Part shown: positions 41,521 to 50,290 of the stretch, in pieces | Layout: every line of letters begins with the position of its first letter | Position numbering within the stretch: position 1 is the first letter of the stretch | Origin: Microbacterium paraoxydans | GTDB taxonomy: Bacteria > Actinomycetota > Actinomycetes > Actinomycetales > Microbacteriaceae | Reading direction: 5' to 3' | DNA length: 64,000 nt | NCBI RefSeq assembly: GCF_020524545.1 | Contig: NZ_JAIVLG010000001.1 | Coordinates: 248,001 to 312,000, forward strand | Notes under the pieces: generated by a model | Told to the model about the DNA's origin: nothing | Seen by the model: the letters and a program-made list of their open reading frames with translations, nothing else | The model's database searches: none | Program-made: the position numbers and the translations under genes

Positions 41521-42570
41521 GTGCACGGTGAATACAAGGTTCCAGGCGGAAAGCTCGTCGTCGTCGACCTCGAGGTCGAGGACGACCGGATCAGCCGCTT
41601 CCACCTCGCCGGCGACTTCTTCCTCGAGCCGGACTCGGCGCTGGACGACATCGACGCCGCCGTCAACGGCATGCCCGCCGAGTCGGACGCCTCGGCCATC
41701 GCGGCCGCCGTCCGCGGTGCCCTGCCCGACGGCGCGCAGCTGCTCGGCTTCACGCCCGAGGCTGTCGGCACCGCGGTCCGCCGCGCACTCGTGACCGCTC
41801 CGGGGTGGCGCGACTTCGACTGGGAGATCGTGCACGACGCGGCCGTGTCTCCGCGGATGAACCTGGCCCTCGACGAGGTGCTCACCTCACGCGTCGGCGA
41901 GGGGCGACGGCGTCCCACCCTGCGCATCTGGGAGTGGGACGAGTCGGCCGTCGTGATCGGGTCGTTCCAGTCGTACCGCAACGAGGTCGATCCTGACGGG
42001 GCCGCGAAGCACGGGTTCGACGTCGTCCGCCGCATCTCCGGTGGTGGGGCGATGCTGATGGCCGCAGGGCAGATCATCACCTACTCGCTGTATGTGCCGG
42101 CGTCCCTCGTCGCGGGCATGACGTTCGCCGACTCCTACGCGTTCCTCGACGACTGGGTGCTGCAGGCGCTGCGGTCGCTGGGCATCGACGCGGTCTACCA
42201 GCCGCTCAACGACATCGCGAGCCCGACCGGCAAGATCGGAGGGGCCGCGCAGAAGCGTCTGGCGAACGGGGGAGTGCTGCACCACGCGACCCTCTCGTAC
42301 GACATCGACGGTCAGATGATGACCGAGGTCCTGCGGATCGGGCGCGAGAAGCTCAGCGACAAGGGCACCACCTCGGCGGCCAAACGGGTCGATCCGCTGC
42401 GCACGCAGACCGGACTCGAGCGCGCGGAGATCATCGAGCGCTTCAAGGACACCTTCCGCTCGCTGACCGATGCGGAGACCGGGTCTGTGACAGCGGACGA
42501 GTACGCCGACGCCGAGGCACTCGTCGCGTCGAAGTTCGCGACCGAGGCATGGCTGCATCGGGTGCCGTGA
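41521..42570 (+). CDS. lipoate--protein ligase family protein
   Basis: 349 residues. The first ~90 residues form the small domain usually found at the C-terminus of LplA (HGEYKVPGGKLVVVDLEVEDDRI). The catalytic BPL/LplA domain follows, with RRISGGGAMLMAAGQIITYS, NDIASPTGKIGGAAQKR and catalytic Lys in GKIGG. The swapped order is found in several actinobacterial and archaeal-type ligases. It attaches lipoate to E2/GcvH lysines. GTG 41521 lies six bases after TAAGCT, so it is likely leaderless. Confidence 0.88.
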   Translation: MHGEYKVPGGKLVVVDLEVEDDRISRFHLAGDFFLEPDSALDDIDAAVNGMPAESDASAIAAAVRGALPDGAQLLGFTPEAVGTAVRRALVTAPGWRDFDWEIVHDAAVSPRMNLALDEVLTSRVGEGRRRPTLRIWEWDESAVVIGSFQSYRNEVDPDGAAKHGFDVVRRISGGGAMLMAAGQIITYSLYVPASLVAGMTFADSYAFLDDWVLQALRSLGIDAVYQPLNDIASPTGKIGGAAQKRLANGGVLHHATLSYDIDGQMMTEVLRIGREKLSDKGTTSAAKRVDPLRTQTGLERAEIIERFKDTFRSLTDAETGSVTADEYADAEALVASKFATEAWLHRVP

Positions 42571-43559
42571 CGGCGCCGGAGCCCGACCTCCCGACCCCCG
42601 TCGCCGGAGCGGTCACGATCATCGAGGGCGACAACCTCGTGGTCGCGGCGACTCTGCCGTCGGCGTCGTTCACGCTCGTGTACCTCGACCCGCCGTTCAA
42701 CACCGGCCGCACGCAGGAGCGCCAGGTCGTGACCGCGCGGCGCTCGTTCACAACTCCGCAAGAATTCGCAGCGGTCACGGGGCCCGGCGCGGAATCAGGC
42801 GGAGCGGACGCGGTGAGCGGGGCAGAACTGAGGAGTCATGAACCGGGGCCCGCCGCGCCCGAGGCCGAGGTGCGGCACGGATTCCACGGCCACGCCTACG
42901 AGCGGGTGCGGGGGATCCTCCGTGCCTACGACGACCGCTTCGACGACTACGGCGCCTTCCTGATGCCCCGGCTCGAGGAGGCCTGGCGCCTGCTCGCCGA
43001 CGACGGCACCCTCTACCTGCACCTCGACTACCGGGAGGCGCACTACGCGAAGGTGATGCTCGACGCGGTGTTCGGGCGCGACTGCTTCCTGAACGAGCTG
43101 ATCTGGGCGTACGACTACGGTGCGAAGTCCCGCAGCCGCTGGCCGACCAAGCACGACACGATCCTCGTCTACGTCAAGAACCCCCGGGCGTACGTGTTCA
43201 ACTCCGACGAGGTCGACCGCGAGCCGTACATGGCCCCAGGGCTCGTGACTCCCGAGAAGGCGGCCCGCGGCAAGCTCCCCACCGACGTGTGGTGGCACAC
43301 GATCGTGCCGACGACCGGGCGCGAGAAGACCGGGTATCCGACGCAGAAGCCCGAAGGCATCCTCCGTCGGATCGTGACCGCCTCCAGCCGTCCGGGGGAT
43401 CGTGTGCTCGACCTGTTCGCGGGCAGCGGGACCACCGGCGCGGTCGCGTCGGCGCTCGGTCGCGATGCCGTACTCGTCGACGACAACCCCGAGGCGATCG
43501 GGATCATGAGGACGCGGATGCCGCACGCCGAGGTGACGCCCCTGGACAGAGTGCGCTGA
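42567..43559 (+). CDS. site-specific DNA methyltransferase (beta class, orphan)
   Basis: 330 residues from GTG 42567 (GTGA overlap with the ligase; ATG 42549 is an alternative). Catalytic motif IV is YLDPPFNTG (DPPF at 41-44) and the SAM motif DLFAGSGTTG comes near the C-terminus: beta-class order of N4-cytosine/N6-adenine methyltransferases. A disordered acidic insert (about residues 60-100) separates motif IV from the helical part. No restriction enzyme or specificity subunit is nearby, so it looks like a solitary epigenetic methylase. Target sequence unknown. Confidence 0.9.
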   Translation: MTAPEPDLPTPVAGAVTIIEGDNLVVAATLPSASFTLVYLDPPFNTGRTQERQVVTARRSFTTPQEFAAVTGPGAESGGADAVSGAELRSHEPGPAAPEAEVRHGFHGHAYERVRGILRAYDDRFDDYGAFLMPRLEEAWRLLADDGTLYLHLDYREAHYAKVMLDAVFGRDCFLNELIWAYDYGAKSRSRWPTKHDTILVYVKNPRAYVFNSDEVDREPYMAPGLVTPEKAARGKLPTDVWWHTIVPTTGREKTGYPTQKPEGILRRIVTASSRPGDRVLDLFAGSGTTGAVASALGRDAVLVDDNPEAIGIMRTRMPHAEVTPLDRVR

Positions 43560-43588
43560 GGGCCGGGAACGACCGGGAGAATGCTGTG

Positions 43589-45091
43589 ATGACCGATACC
43601 GAGTTGGAAGCAGCGCCCGACTTCGTCGAGGTGACCACCGCCGCAGGACGAGTACGCGGGCGCTGGCGCCCGACCACCGGAGGCCGGGGCTACCCGCGGA
43701 CGGCGGCGTTCCTCGGCATTCCGTTCGCGGAGGCGCCGGTCGGCCCGCTGCGCTTCCAGGCTCCTGTGCCGAAGGCGCCGTGGGACGGTGTTCGCGACAC
43801 GCTCGAGTTCGCCGCCACGGCGCAGCGCGGTGACCCGGGAGTGACGCTGATCCCCGAGCCGAGCATCGAGGGCGACTCCACGCTCAACGTGAACGTCTTC
43901 ACCCCGACGCCGACCACCGCGGAGCAGGGGGCCGGTCTCCCGGTGCTCGTCTGGATCCACGGCGGCGGATACTTCGCGGGGTCCCCGGCGAGCACCTGGT
44001 ACGACGGTCGCAACTTCAACCGCGACGGCGTGGTGACCGTGTCGCTCTCGTATCGTCTGGGATTCGACGGTTTCGGGTGGATCGAGGATGCGCCGTCGAA
44101 CCGTGGCGTGCGCGACTGGTTGCTCGCCCTCGAGTGGGTGCAGCAGAACATCGCCCGGTTCGGCGGGGATCCGTCGCGGGTCACGATCGCCGGGCAGTCC
44201 GCGGGCGGCGGAGCCGTGCTGACGCTGCTGGGCATGGAGAAGGCGCAGCATCTGTTCCACGGTGTCTATGCGATCTCCGGAGCCCTCGCCGATGTGGCTC
44301 CGGCGCGCGCGGAGGAGTTCGGTCGGGGACTCGCGGGGTCCGCGGGGGTGGAGCCGACCGTGGCCGGGTTCTCCTCGCTCCCCGAAGGCCGCATCCTCGA
44401 ACTGCAGAAGAAGGCGACCGAGATCGGACCGGATGCCCTCGGCAGCGTGATGGAGGACGGCCTCCCGCTCGGCCCTGCTGTCGACGGGGACCTGCTCGCG
44501 CGGCCCACGCGGGAGTCGCTCGCCGCAGGCGTCGGCGCGGACAAGCCTCTCGTGCTCGGCACGACCGATGACGAGTTCACCATGGTGTTCGCCGGGGCCG
44601 AGAAGAAGCTGCGCTGGGTTCCGCGGTCGCTTCTGCTGAACCGACTCGGGCTGCCCAGGAGCAGGCGGCGCGAGTATCTCGCCGCCAATGCCGACATCAC
44701 CGGACTCGGCAACGCGCGGGTGGGCGGTCGGCTGCTCACGGATCGCATGTTCCGGTCCGTCGTGCTCGAGGTCGTCGCCGACCGTGGAGACGCACCGACC
44801 TGGCTGTACCGGTTCTCCTGGCCGTCCGGGCGCTTCGGCTTCGCCGAGCACTGCCTCGATGTGCCGTTCTTCTTCGACTGCCTCGACGGTCCGGCCATGG
44901 AGGCGCTCGCCGGCCCGAATCCTCCGCAGGAGCTGGCCGATGAGGTGCATGGGGCCGCCGTCGCCTTCGTCACCACCGGTGATCCGGGGTGGCAGCGCCA
45001 CGAGGGCGTGAACGGCATCGCCCGGGTCTACGACGCTCCGACGCGGGACGTCGCCGATGCCTATGCGTCCGTGCGACCGCTCCTCCGCTGA
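43589..45091 (+). CDS. type-B carboxylesterase
   Basis: 500-residue carboxylesterase. The oxyanion HGGGYFAGS, the nucleophile Ser in GQSAGGG (about residue 203) and the C-terminal His in FAEHCLDVPFFFD can be placed. YPRTAAFLGIPFAEAPVGPLRF is the family N-terminus. Cytoplasmic, with no signal peptide. ATG 43589 follows GGGAGA; GTG 43586 is adjacent. It hydrolyses esters of unknown nature. Ends at a terminator-like repeat. Confidence 0.91.
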   Translation: MTDTELEAAPDFVEVTTAAGRVRGRWRPTTGGRGYPRTAAFLGIPFAEAPVGPLRFQAPVPKAPWDGVRDTLEFAATAQRGDPGVTLIPEPSIEGDSTLNVNVFTPTPTTAEQGAGLPVLVWIHGGGYFAGSPASTWYDGRNFNRDGVVTVSLSYRLGFDGFGWIEDAPSNRGVRDWLLALEWVQQNIARFGGDPSRVTIAGQSAGGGAVLTLLGMEKAQHLFHGVYAISGALADVAPARAEEFGRGLAGSAGVEPTVAGFSSLPEGRILELQKKATEIGPDALGSVMEDGLPLGPAVDGDLLARPTRESLAAGVGADKPLVLGTTDDEFTMVFAGAEKKLRWVPRSLLLNRLGLPRSRRREYLAANADITGLGNARVGGRLLTDRMFRSVVLEVVADRGDAPTWLYRFSWPSGRFGFAEHCLDVPFFFDCLDGPAMEALAGPNPPQELADEVHGAAVAFVTTGDPGWQRHEGVNGIARVYDAPTRDVADAYASVRPLLR

Positions 45092-45102
45092 CATCCCCGC
45101 CC

Positions 45103-45161
45103 TTCGAATCGCGCAAATGGTCCCATTTCCTCCGAGGACGGGGCCATTCGCGCGATTCGAA
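45103..45161. repeat. dispersed palindromic repeat, family A copy 2 (terminator-like)
   Basis: TTCGAATCGCGCAAATGG (45103-45120) pairs with CCATTCGCGCGATTCGAA (45144-45161), one mismatch. It matches the element at 29792 in reverse orientation, including the loop when read on the other strand. It lies between convergent carboxylesterase and cupin genes. Confidence 0.72.
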
Positions 45162-45173
45162 CGGGGTCTGGGG

Positions 45174-45521
45174 TCAGGTCACGTAGACCTTGCGCAGCGT
45201 CTCGGTGACCGTCCAGGTGGTGCGCATGCCCTCGGCAAGGCGGACGACCGAGCCGGGGCCGACCTCGAGATCAGGCAGCCCGGACGAGGCGAACGCGATC
45301 GTGGCGCGACCCGACAGCACGACGAAGACCTCGTCGGACTCGGTGTCCGTGGCGGTGCCCGGCGTCATCTCCCAGACGCCCACCTCGACTCCGCCGACGG
45401 TCGTGAGCTCGTGCACGGCGGTGGTCGGTGCGCCGGCAAGGACCTCTTCCGCGGGGAGGGGCGCGTGCGTGAGCTCCAGGGTGCTGGCATCCACTCCGCC
45501 GCCCGCAGCGAGGCCGCTCAC
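45174..45521 (-). CDS. cupin domain protein
   Basis: 115-residue single cupin (DUF861-like). GVWEMTPGTATDTESDEVFVVLSGRATIAF contains the first cupin motif, but the usual histidines are largely replaced (SDEVF), so metal binding may be weak. GTG 45521 overlaps the oxidoreductase stop (GTGA), making it the distal gene of the amine-oxidase operon. Similar cupins accompany PuuB-like oxidases; the role is not established. Confidence 0.85.
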   Translation of the reverse strand: MSGLAAGGGVDASTLELTHAPLPAEEVLAGAPTTAVHELTTVGGVEVGVWEMTPGTATDTESDEVFVVLSGRATIAFASSGLPDLEVGPGSVVRLAEGMRTTWTVTETLRKVYVT

Positions 45522-46921
45522 GAGTCGAAGCCCATGCCGAGAGCATCCAGCGTCTTGAGGAAGAGATTGCGCTTGCCCTCGTTGTGATCGGCGCGATCCA
45601 TCGCCGCGCGCACCAGATTGACGCCGATCGAGGCAGCGGGTTCGGGCGGGAACGGGATCGGCTTCTCACGCACCATCCGCAGCGCGGTGCGCTCGGTCTC
45701 CTCACCCGCGAGCTTGTCGAGCATCACGTCGGCGGCGAAGCGTGCCGCGCCGACGCCGAGTCCGGTGAAGCCGGTCGCGTAGGCCACGCGTCCCTTGCGC
45801 GCGGTGCCGAAGAACGCGCAGAACCGACTGGACGAGTCGATCGCGCCCGCCCACCGGTGCGTGAAGCGGAGGCCCGCGAGCTGCGGGAAGGTCGTGAAGA
45901 AGTGCGAGGCGAGCCGGCGGTGGCTCTCGAAGCGGTCCTCGTACTCCGCGCGCACCTTGCCGCCGAAGTGGTAGATCGCGTCGTAGCCGCCGAACAGGAT
46001 GCGGTTGTCGGCGGTGAGGCGGTAGTAGTGGAACTGGTTCGCGCTGTCGGCGAGGCCCTGCCGGTTCGACCAGCCGATCGAGGCGAGCTGTTCGGCGGAC
46101 AGCGGCTCGGTCATCAGCACGTAGTCGTACACCGGCACCGTCATCAGACGGTTGCGCTTGAGAAGGGACGGGAAGACGTTCGTCCCGAGGGCGACCGCAT
46201 CGGCCACCACCCGGCCGTTCGGGGTGACCAGGGCGATCGGTCCCGACCCGTCGCCCTCGATCGCACGCACCAGGCTGTGCTCGTAGATCTCGACGCCGAG
46301 GTCGGCCGCCACACGGGCCAGCTCGACCCCGAGCTTCGCAGGGTGCACCATCGCACACCCGTCGCGGTCCCAGTCGCCCGCGAGGAACGTCTCCGAGTGC
46401 ACTTCGGCCTGCACGGCCTCGCGGTCGAGGAAACCGGGTTCGTCGCGGAACCACTCGACCTGGTGCGGCTCGACGGCGACGGCGAGTTGTCCCGTGCGTT
46501 CGAACTCGGCGTCCATGCCGTAGCGCGCGATCGTCTCTTCGATGCCGTCGAGGTTGGCGTGCCCCAGCTCTTCGAGGCGATCGATCTCCTCCGGCCAGCG
46601 GTTGACGCCGTTCTCGTGGCCGTGCGTCAGGCTGGACTCGCAGAAACCGCCGTTGCGGCCGGAGGCGGCCCAGGCGATCCGCGAAGCCTCCAGCAGGACG
46701 ACGCGTCGCCCGGGGTCGCGCTCCTTGGCGCGCACGGCGGTCCACAGCCCGGCATACCCGCCGCCGACGATCGCGAGATCCGCGCGGACCGTGCCGTTCA
46801 CGGACGGGTGCGTCGGACGATCGACGTCGTCGAGCCAGAACACGCGGAGGGCCGTCCCGCGCAGGGAGTCGTCGACGACTCCCTGCGGCGGCAGTCGGCG
46901 TTCGAAGACGGTGGTGCCCAT
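45518..46921 (-). CDS. FAD-dependent amine oxidase/oxidoreductase (PuuB-like)
   Basis: 467-residue DAO-fold flavoprotein. The Rossmann motif DLAIVGGGYAGLWTAV is at about residues 47-62, RNGGFCESSLTHG follows, and the C-terminal GFTGLGVGAARFAADVMLDKL closes the FAD site. It is close to gamma-glutamylputrescine oxidase and related amine oxidases. A divergent gamma-aminobutyraldehyde-type dehydrogenase and an Lrp regulator next door suggest polyamine or amino-acid catabolism. GGAG precedes ATG 46921. Confidence 0.88.
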   Translation of the reverse strand: MGTTVFERRLPPQGVVDDSLRGTALRVFWLDDVDRPTHPSVNGTVRADLAIVGGGYAGLWTAVRAKERDPGRRVVLLEASRIAWAASGRNGGFCESSLTHGHENGVNRWPEEIDRLEELGHANLDGIEETIARYGMDAEFERTGQLAVAVEPHQVEWFRDEPGFLDREAVQAEVHSETFLAGDWDRDGCAMVHPAKLGVELARVAADLGVEIYEHSLVRAIEGDGSGPIALVTPNGRVVADAVALGTNVFPSLLKRNRLMTVPVYDYVLMTEPLSAEQLASIGWSNRQGLADSANQFHYYRLTADNRILFGGYDAIYHFGGKVRAEYEDRFESHRRLASHFFTTFPQLAGLRFTHRWAGAIDSSSRFCAFFGTARKGRVAYATGFTGLGVGAARFAADVMLDKLAGEETERTALRMVREKPIPFPPEPAASIGVNLVRAAMDRADHNEGKRNLFLKTLDALGMGFDS

Positions 46922-46950
46922 GTTCACTCCGATGTGAGAAGGGGTGCGCC

Positions 46951-47418
46951 TCAGCGCGTCCCCCAGTTGTAGAGGTCCTTGTAGAGCCCGGCGTAGAGCA
47001 GGCTCTCGGTGTGCGCGATACCGGGGATGGTGCGGATGCGGGTCGCGATGAGGTCGATCAGGTGCTCGTCGTCTTCGCACACGGCTTCGACGAGGATGTC
47101 GAAGGTACCCAGTGTCACCACGACATAGGCCAGTTCCGGGATCGCGGTGAGCTCTTCGGCGATCGTGCGAGGGTCTCCCGACACGCGGATGCCGATCATC
47201 GACATGCGTCGGAAGCCGAGCTGCATCGGATCGGTGACCGCGACGATCTGGATGACGCCCGCCTCGGTCATCCGCTGCACCCGCTGTCGTGCGGCGGCCT
47301 CGCTCAGGCCGACCTCGCGTGCGATCTCAGCGTAGGGACGGCGTCCGTCCTCCTGCAGGAGTTCGACGATGCGCTTGGAGATGTCATCCAGCGCGGGCTG
47401 GGCAGTCTTCGTGCTCAT
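46951..47418 (-). CDS. Lrp/AsnC family transcriptional regulator
   Basis: 155 residues: N-terminal helix-turn-helix (DISKRIVELLQEDGRRPYAEIAREVGLSEAAARQRVQRM) and C-terminal RAM effector domain (VVVTLGTFDILVEAVCEDDEHL). It sits between the oxidase operon and the divergent ALDH gene, so it probably controls both in response to an amine or amino acid. The 99-base gap to the ALDH gene holds an inverted repeat. Confidence 0.92.
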   Translation of the reverse strand: MSTKTAQPALDDISKRIVELLQEDGRRPYAEIAREVGLSEAAARQRVQRMTEAGVIQIVAVTDPMQLGFRRMSMIGIRVSGDPRTIAEELTAIPELAYVVVTLGTFDILVEAVCEDDEHLIDLIATRIRTIPGIAHTESLLYAGLYKDLYNWGTR

Positions 47419-47442
47419 GTGTCGATATTGTCAGTCAAAGAA

Positions 47443-47461
47443 TGAATCTGCAACCGATTCA
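47443..47461. promoter_or_regulatory. candidate Lrp operator
   Basis: TGAATC-N7-GATTCA is a perfect 6-bp inverted repeat in an A/T-rich stretch between divergent lrp (47418) and ALDH (47518) starts. Spacing and composition suit Lrp/AsnC proteins. A second imperfect symmetry (GATCTGATCTTCAGATTC) follows at about 47475-47492. Confidence 0.55.
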
Positions 47462-47517
47462 GTTGTCTTGCCTGATCTGATCTTCAGATTCCGCACTCGA
47501 GGCGCTAGCATGACGCC

Positions 47518-48969
47518 ATGGCCAGCACTCTTCTGAAGACCTCCGCGCCGTTGCAGAACTTCATCGGCGGACGCTTCGTGCCCGCGAACGGCGCGGGACG
47601 GATGCCTCTCCTCGATCCTGCCACCGGAGAGACCTACGGGGAGTCGCCCGTCTCGGGCGCCGCCGACGTCGACGCCGCCTATGCGGCGGCATCCGCGGCC
47701 TTCCCGCTCTGGCGCGAGACGACGCCCGCCGATCGACAGCTCGCGCTGTTCCGCATCGCCGACGAGATGGAGGCTCGTGCGGAGGAGTTCGCCGACCTCG
47801 AATCGCAGGACACCGGCAAGCCGCGGGCGAGCCTCGTAGCCGACGAGATCCTGCAGTCGGTCGATCAGCTGCGCTTCTTCGCAGGGGCCGCGCGGAGTCT
47901 CGAAGGTCGTGCTGCGGGGGAGTACCTCGCTGGCCACACGTCGTTCGTGCGCCGCGAGCCGGTCGGCGTGATCGGACAGGTGACGCCCTGGAACTACCCG
48001 CTGAACATGGCCGTGTGGAAGATCGCTCCGGCGCTCGCGGCCGGCAACACGGTGGTGCTGAAGCCCGCCGAGTCCACTCCGCTGACGACGTTGCTGCTGG
48101 CCGAGATCGTCGCCCGGCACACCCCGACCGGCACGTTCAACGTCGTACTGGGTGACCGCGACACGGGTGTTGCGCTGGTGGAGCACCCGACCCCGCAGAT
48201 GGTCGCGATCACCGGTTCGGTGCGCGCGGGGATGGCGGTGGCGCGTTCGGCGGCGAACGATGTCAAGCGCGTGCATCTCGAACTCGGCGGGAAGGCGCCG
48301 GCGATCGTGTTCGCGGATGCGTCCCTCGAGAAGGCCGTGGAGGGCATCATCACCGGCGCCTTCTTCAACGCCGGACAGGACTGCACGGCCGCGACCCGGG
48401 TACTGGTGCATGAGTCACGACACGACGAGTTCGTGGACGCGCTCGTCGCCCGGGCACGCAGCCACGCGCGCACGGGCGGACCGCGGGAGGAGGGTGTCCT
48501 CTACGGCCCGCTGAGCAGCGCCGCACAGCTCGCGCAGGTGCAGGGCTTCATCGACCGCCTCCCTGCGCACGCGAAGATCGAGACCGGTGGTCGCCGTCAG
48601 GGGGAGCAGGGATACTTCTGGGAGGCCACGATCGTGTCCGGCGTGCGGCAGGACGATGAGGTGGTGCAGGGCGAGATCTTCGGACCGGTCCTCACGGTGC
48701 AGTCGTTCACGGAGGAGGATGAGGCGCTGGAGATGGCGAACGATGTGCCCTACGCGCTCGCGTCATCGGTGTGGACGACGGATCATGCCCGTGCGATGCG
48801 CTTCTCGCGCGACCTCGACTTCGGCTGCGTGTGGATCAATACCCACATCCCGTTCGTGTCGGACATGCCGCATGGAGGGTTCAAGCACTCGGGGTACGGC
48901 AAGGACCTCTCCCAGTACGGCTTCGACGACTACACCCGCATCAAGCACGTGATGAGCGCCCTCGACTGA
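47518..48969 (+). CDS. aldehyde dehydrogenase (gamma-aminobutyraldehyde/PuuC-like)
   Basis: 483-residue NAD(P)-dependent aldehyde dehydrogenase. It has VTPWNYPLNMAVWKIAPALAAGN, the ITGSVRAG cofactor loop, catalytic Glu in LELGGKAP and Cys in GQDCTAATR, and the terminal GGFKHSGYGKDLS. The Asp-Cys sequence at the nucleophile (QDC) is typical of aminobutyraldehyde and betaine-type ALDHs. Likely oxidises the aldehyde made by the divergent FAD oxidase, giving GABA or its gamma-glutamyl form. Confidence 0.9.
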   Translation: MASTLLKTSAPLQNFIGGRFVPANGAGRMPLLDPATGETYGESPVSGAADVDAAYAAASAAFPLWRETTPADRQLALFRIADEMEARAEEFADLESQDTGKPRASLVADEILQSVDQLRFFAGAARSLEGRAAGEYLAGHTSFVRREPVGVIGQVTPWNYPLNMAVWKIAPALAAGNTVVLKPAESTPLTTLLLAEIVARHTPTGTFNVVLGDRDTGVALVEHPTPQMVAITGSVRAGMAVARSAANDVKRVHLELGGKAPAIVFADASLEKAVEGIITGAFFNAGQDCTAATRVLVHESRHDEFVDALVARARSHARTGGPREEGVLYGPLSSAAQLAQVQGFIDRLPAHAKIETGGRRQGEQGYFWEATIVSGVRQDDEVVQGEIFGPVLTVQSFTEEDEALEMANDVPYALASSVWTTDHARAMRFSRDLDFGCVWINTHIPFVSDMPHGGFKHSGYGKDLSQYGFDDYTRIKHVMSALD

Positions 48970-49026
48970 AGGCGCGTGGGCCTCGGTGTCCGTGGAGAGG
49001 GTGCCCGCCCTGGAGACTGGGCCGGG

Positions 49027-49857
49027 TCAGCTCACGTTCTGCTTGAGCCACGGCATCGGATCCACCGCGACCGTGTTGATGTGGACCTCGAAGTGCAGGC
49101 AGGAGCCGAACACGTACCCGGTCGAGCCGACGTCGCCGATGTACTGCCCGGCCTCGACGCAGTCCCCGACCTCGACCGCGCGGGTGCCGTAGTTCAGGTG
49201 CGAGTAGACGGTGCTCACCGCCTGCCCGTCGACGATGCTCTCGATCTGGATCGTCACTCCGTAGCCCTGGTAGCTCTCGGTCGAGCGGGAGACGCAGCCC
49301 TTCATGGCGGCGTTGATCGGAGTGCCCACGCCCGCGGCGAAGTCCTGGCCGAGGTGCGACCGGCCGGGCCGGGAGGCGCCGAAGCCGTCGGTGAACGTGT
49401 AGGTTCCGTCGGCCATCGGCATGACGATGCGGTCGGCGACGGGGATCTCCATCGCGCTTCCGAGCGGCATGCCGGCGGCGATGGCGGCCGCGACGGCGCG
49501 TGAGCGCGTCTCCTTGACTTCTTCCGGCGTCGTCGCGGCGAAGTTCCCTCGAGGCGCGATCTCGGCGCGGATCTCGTCCGTCGAGGTGTACGACTGCGCG
49601 AAGTCCTCGGCGGTGGCCGAGATGTCGGCGGAGGCGGCGGCGACCGACGCGACCTCCGGGTTGAATGCGGGCAGTGCTGCTCCGGTGATCATCGCGCCCA
49701 CCGCGAGCGTGGCTCCCAGCGCCTTGGCCTTCGCCCACGGCCGCGTCACTCGGCGGGGGTGGACGCGCTGGCTCGACGCTTTCCGTCGGCGGGTACGCGT
49801 CGCGGTGCTCGGTGCCGGTGCCGGTGTCGGTTTCGGTGTCGCGGACGGCGCCGGCAT
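49027..49857 (-). CDS. M23 family metallopeptidase
   Basis: 276 residues from ATG 49857, with a basic N-terminus, one hydrophobic segment (KALGATLAVGAMITGAALPAF; signal or anchor) and a C-terminal M23 domain. Zinc ligands are HxxxD in SHLGQDF and HxH in HFEVH. It should cleave peptidoglycan cross-links outside the membrane. The frame stays open with coding-like, Pro/Ser/Arg-rich sequence well upstream of this ATG. The likely natural start is codon 50083-50085 (352 residues), but it reads GTC, preceded by GGAAGGA. True N-terminus is uncertain. Confidence 0.88.
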   Translation of the reverse strand: MPAPSATPKPTPAPAPSTATRTRRRKASSQRVHPRRVTRPWAKAKALGATLAVGAMITGAALPAFNPEVASVAAASADISATAEDFAQSYTSTDEIRAEIAPRGNFAATTPEEVKETRSRAVAAAIAAGMPLGSAMEIPVADRIVMPMADGTYTFTDGFGASRPGRSHLGQDFAAGVGTPINAAMKGCVSRSTESYQGYGVTIQIESIVDGQAVSTVYSHLNYGTRAVEVGDCVEAGQYIGDVGSTGYVFGSCLHFEVHINTVAVDPMPWLKQNVS

Positions 49858-50290
49858 CGGGGGCTCCTGGCGGGAGGTCCGCGGGCGGGACTCGGGCGAC
49901 GGCGACGGCGACGGGCGAGGGGCGTCCGCGTCCGTCGTGTTCGCGCTACGGGTGGGGTGCTGCTGCTGCTCGGCGTTCGCGGAACGGCGCAGGTCGCGCC
50001 GCAGAAGCGGTCGAGGCGTGCTGGAGGTGTCTGTGGGGGCTTCCGAGGCGTCGGGAGTGCTCTCGGGCGGCAGGGAGTTCGTGACGGGATCCTTCCGGAG
50101 GGGAGGTGTGCGTGGCGGGCGATCCCCCCGGATGCCGCCGTTACCGATCTGTAATCTAAGCCGCTGCCCCCGGGAAGGTCAAATCGAGACCGGAGGGGAA
50201 TGGTGACCTGTCGACGAGTGCGACACGATGTGGCATGCTGGCGGACACCGCGTCGGGGGCGCACGAGATGAGAGGGAGACGCCGGAACGC

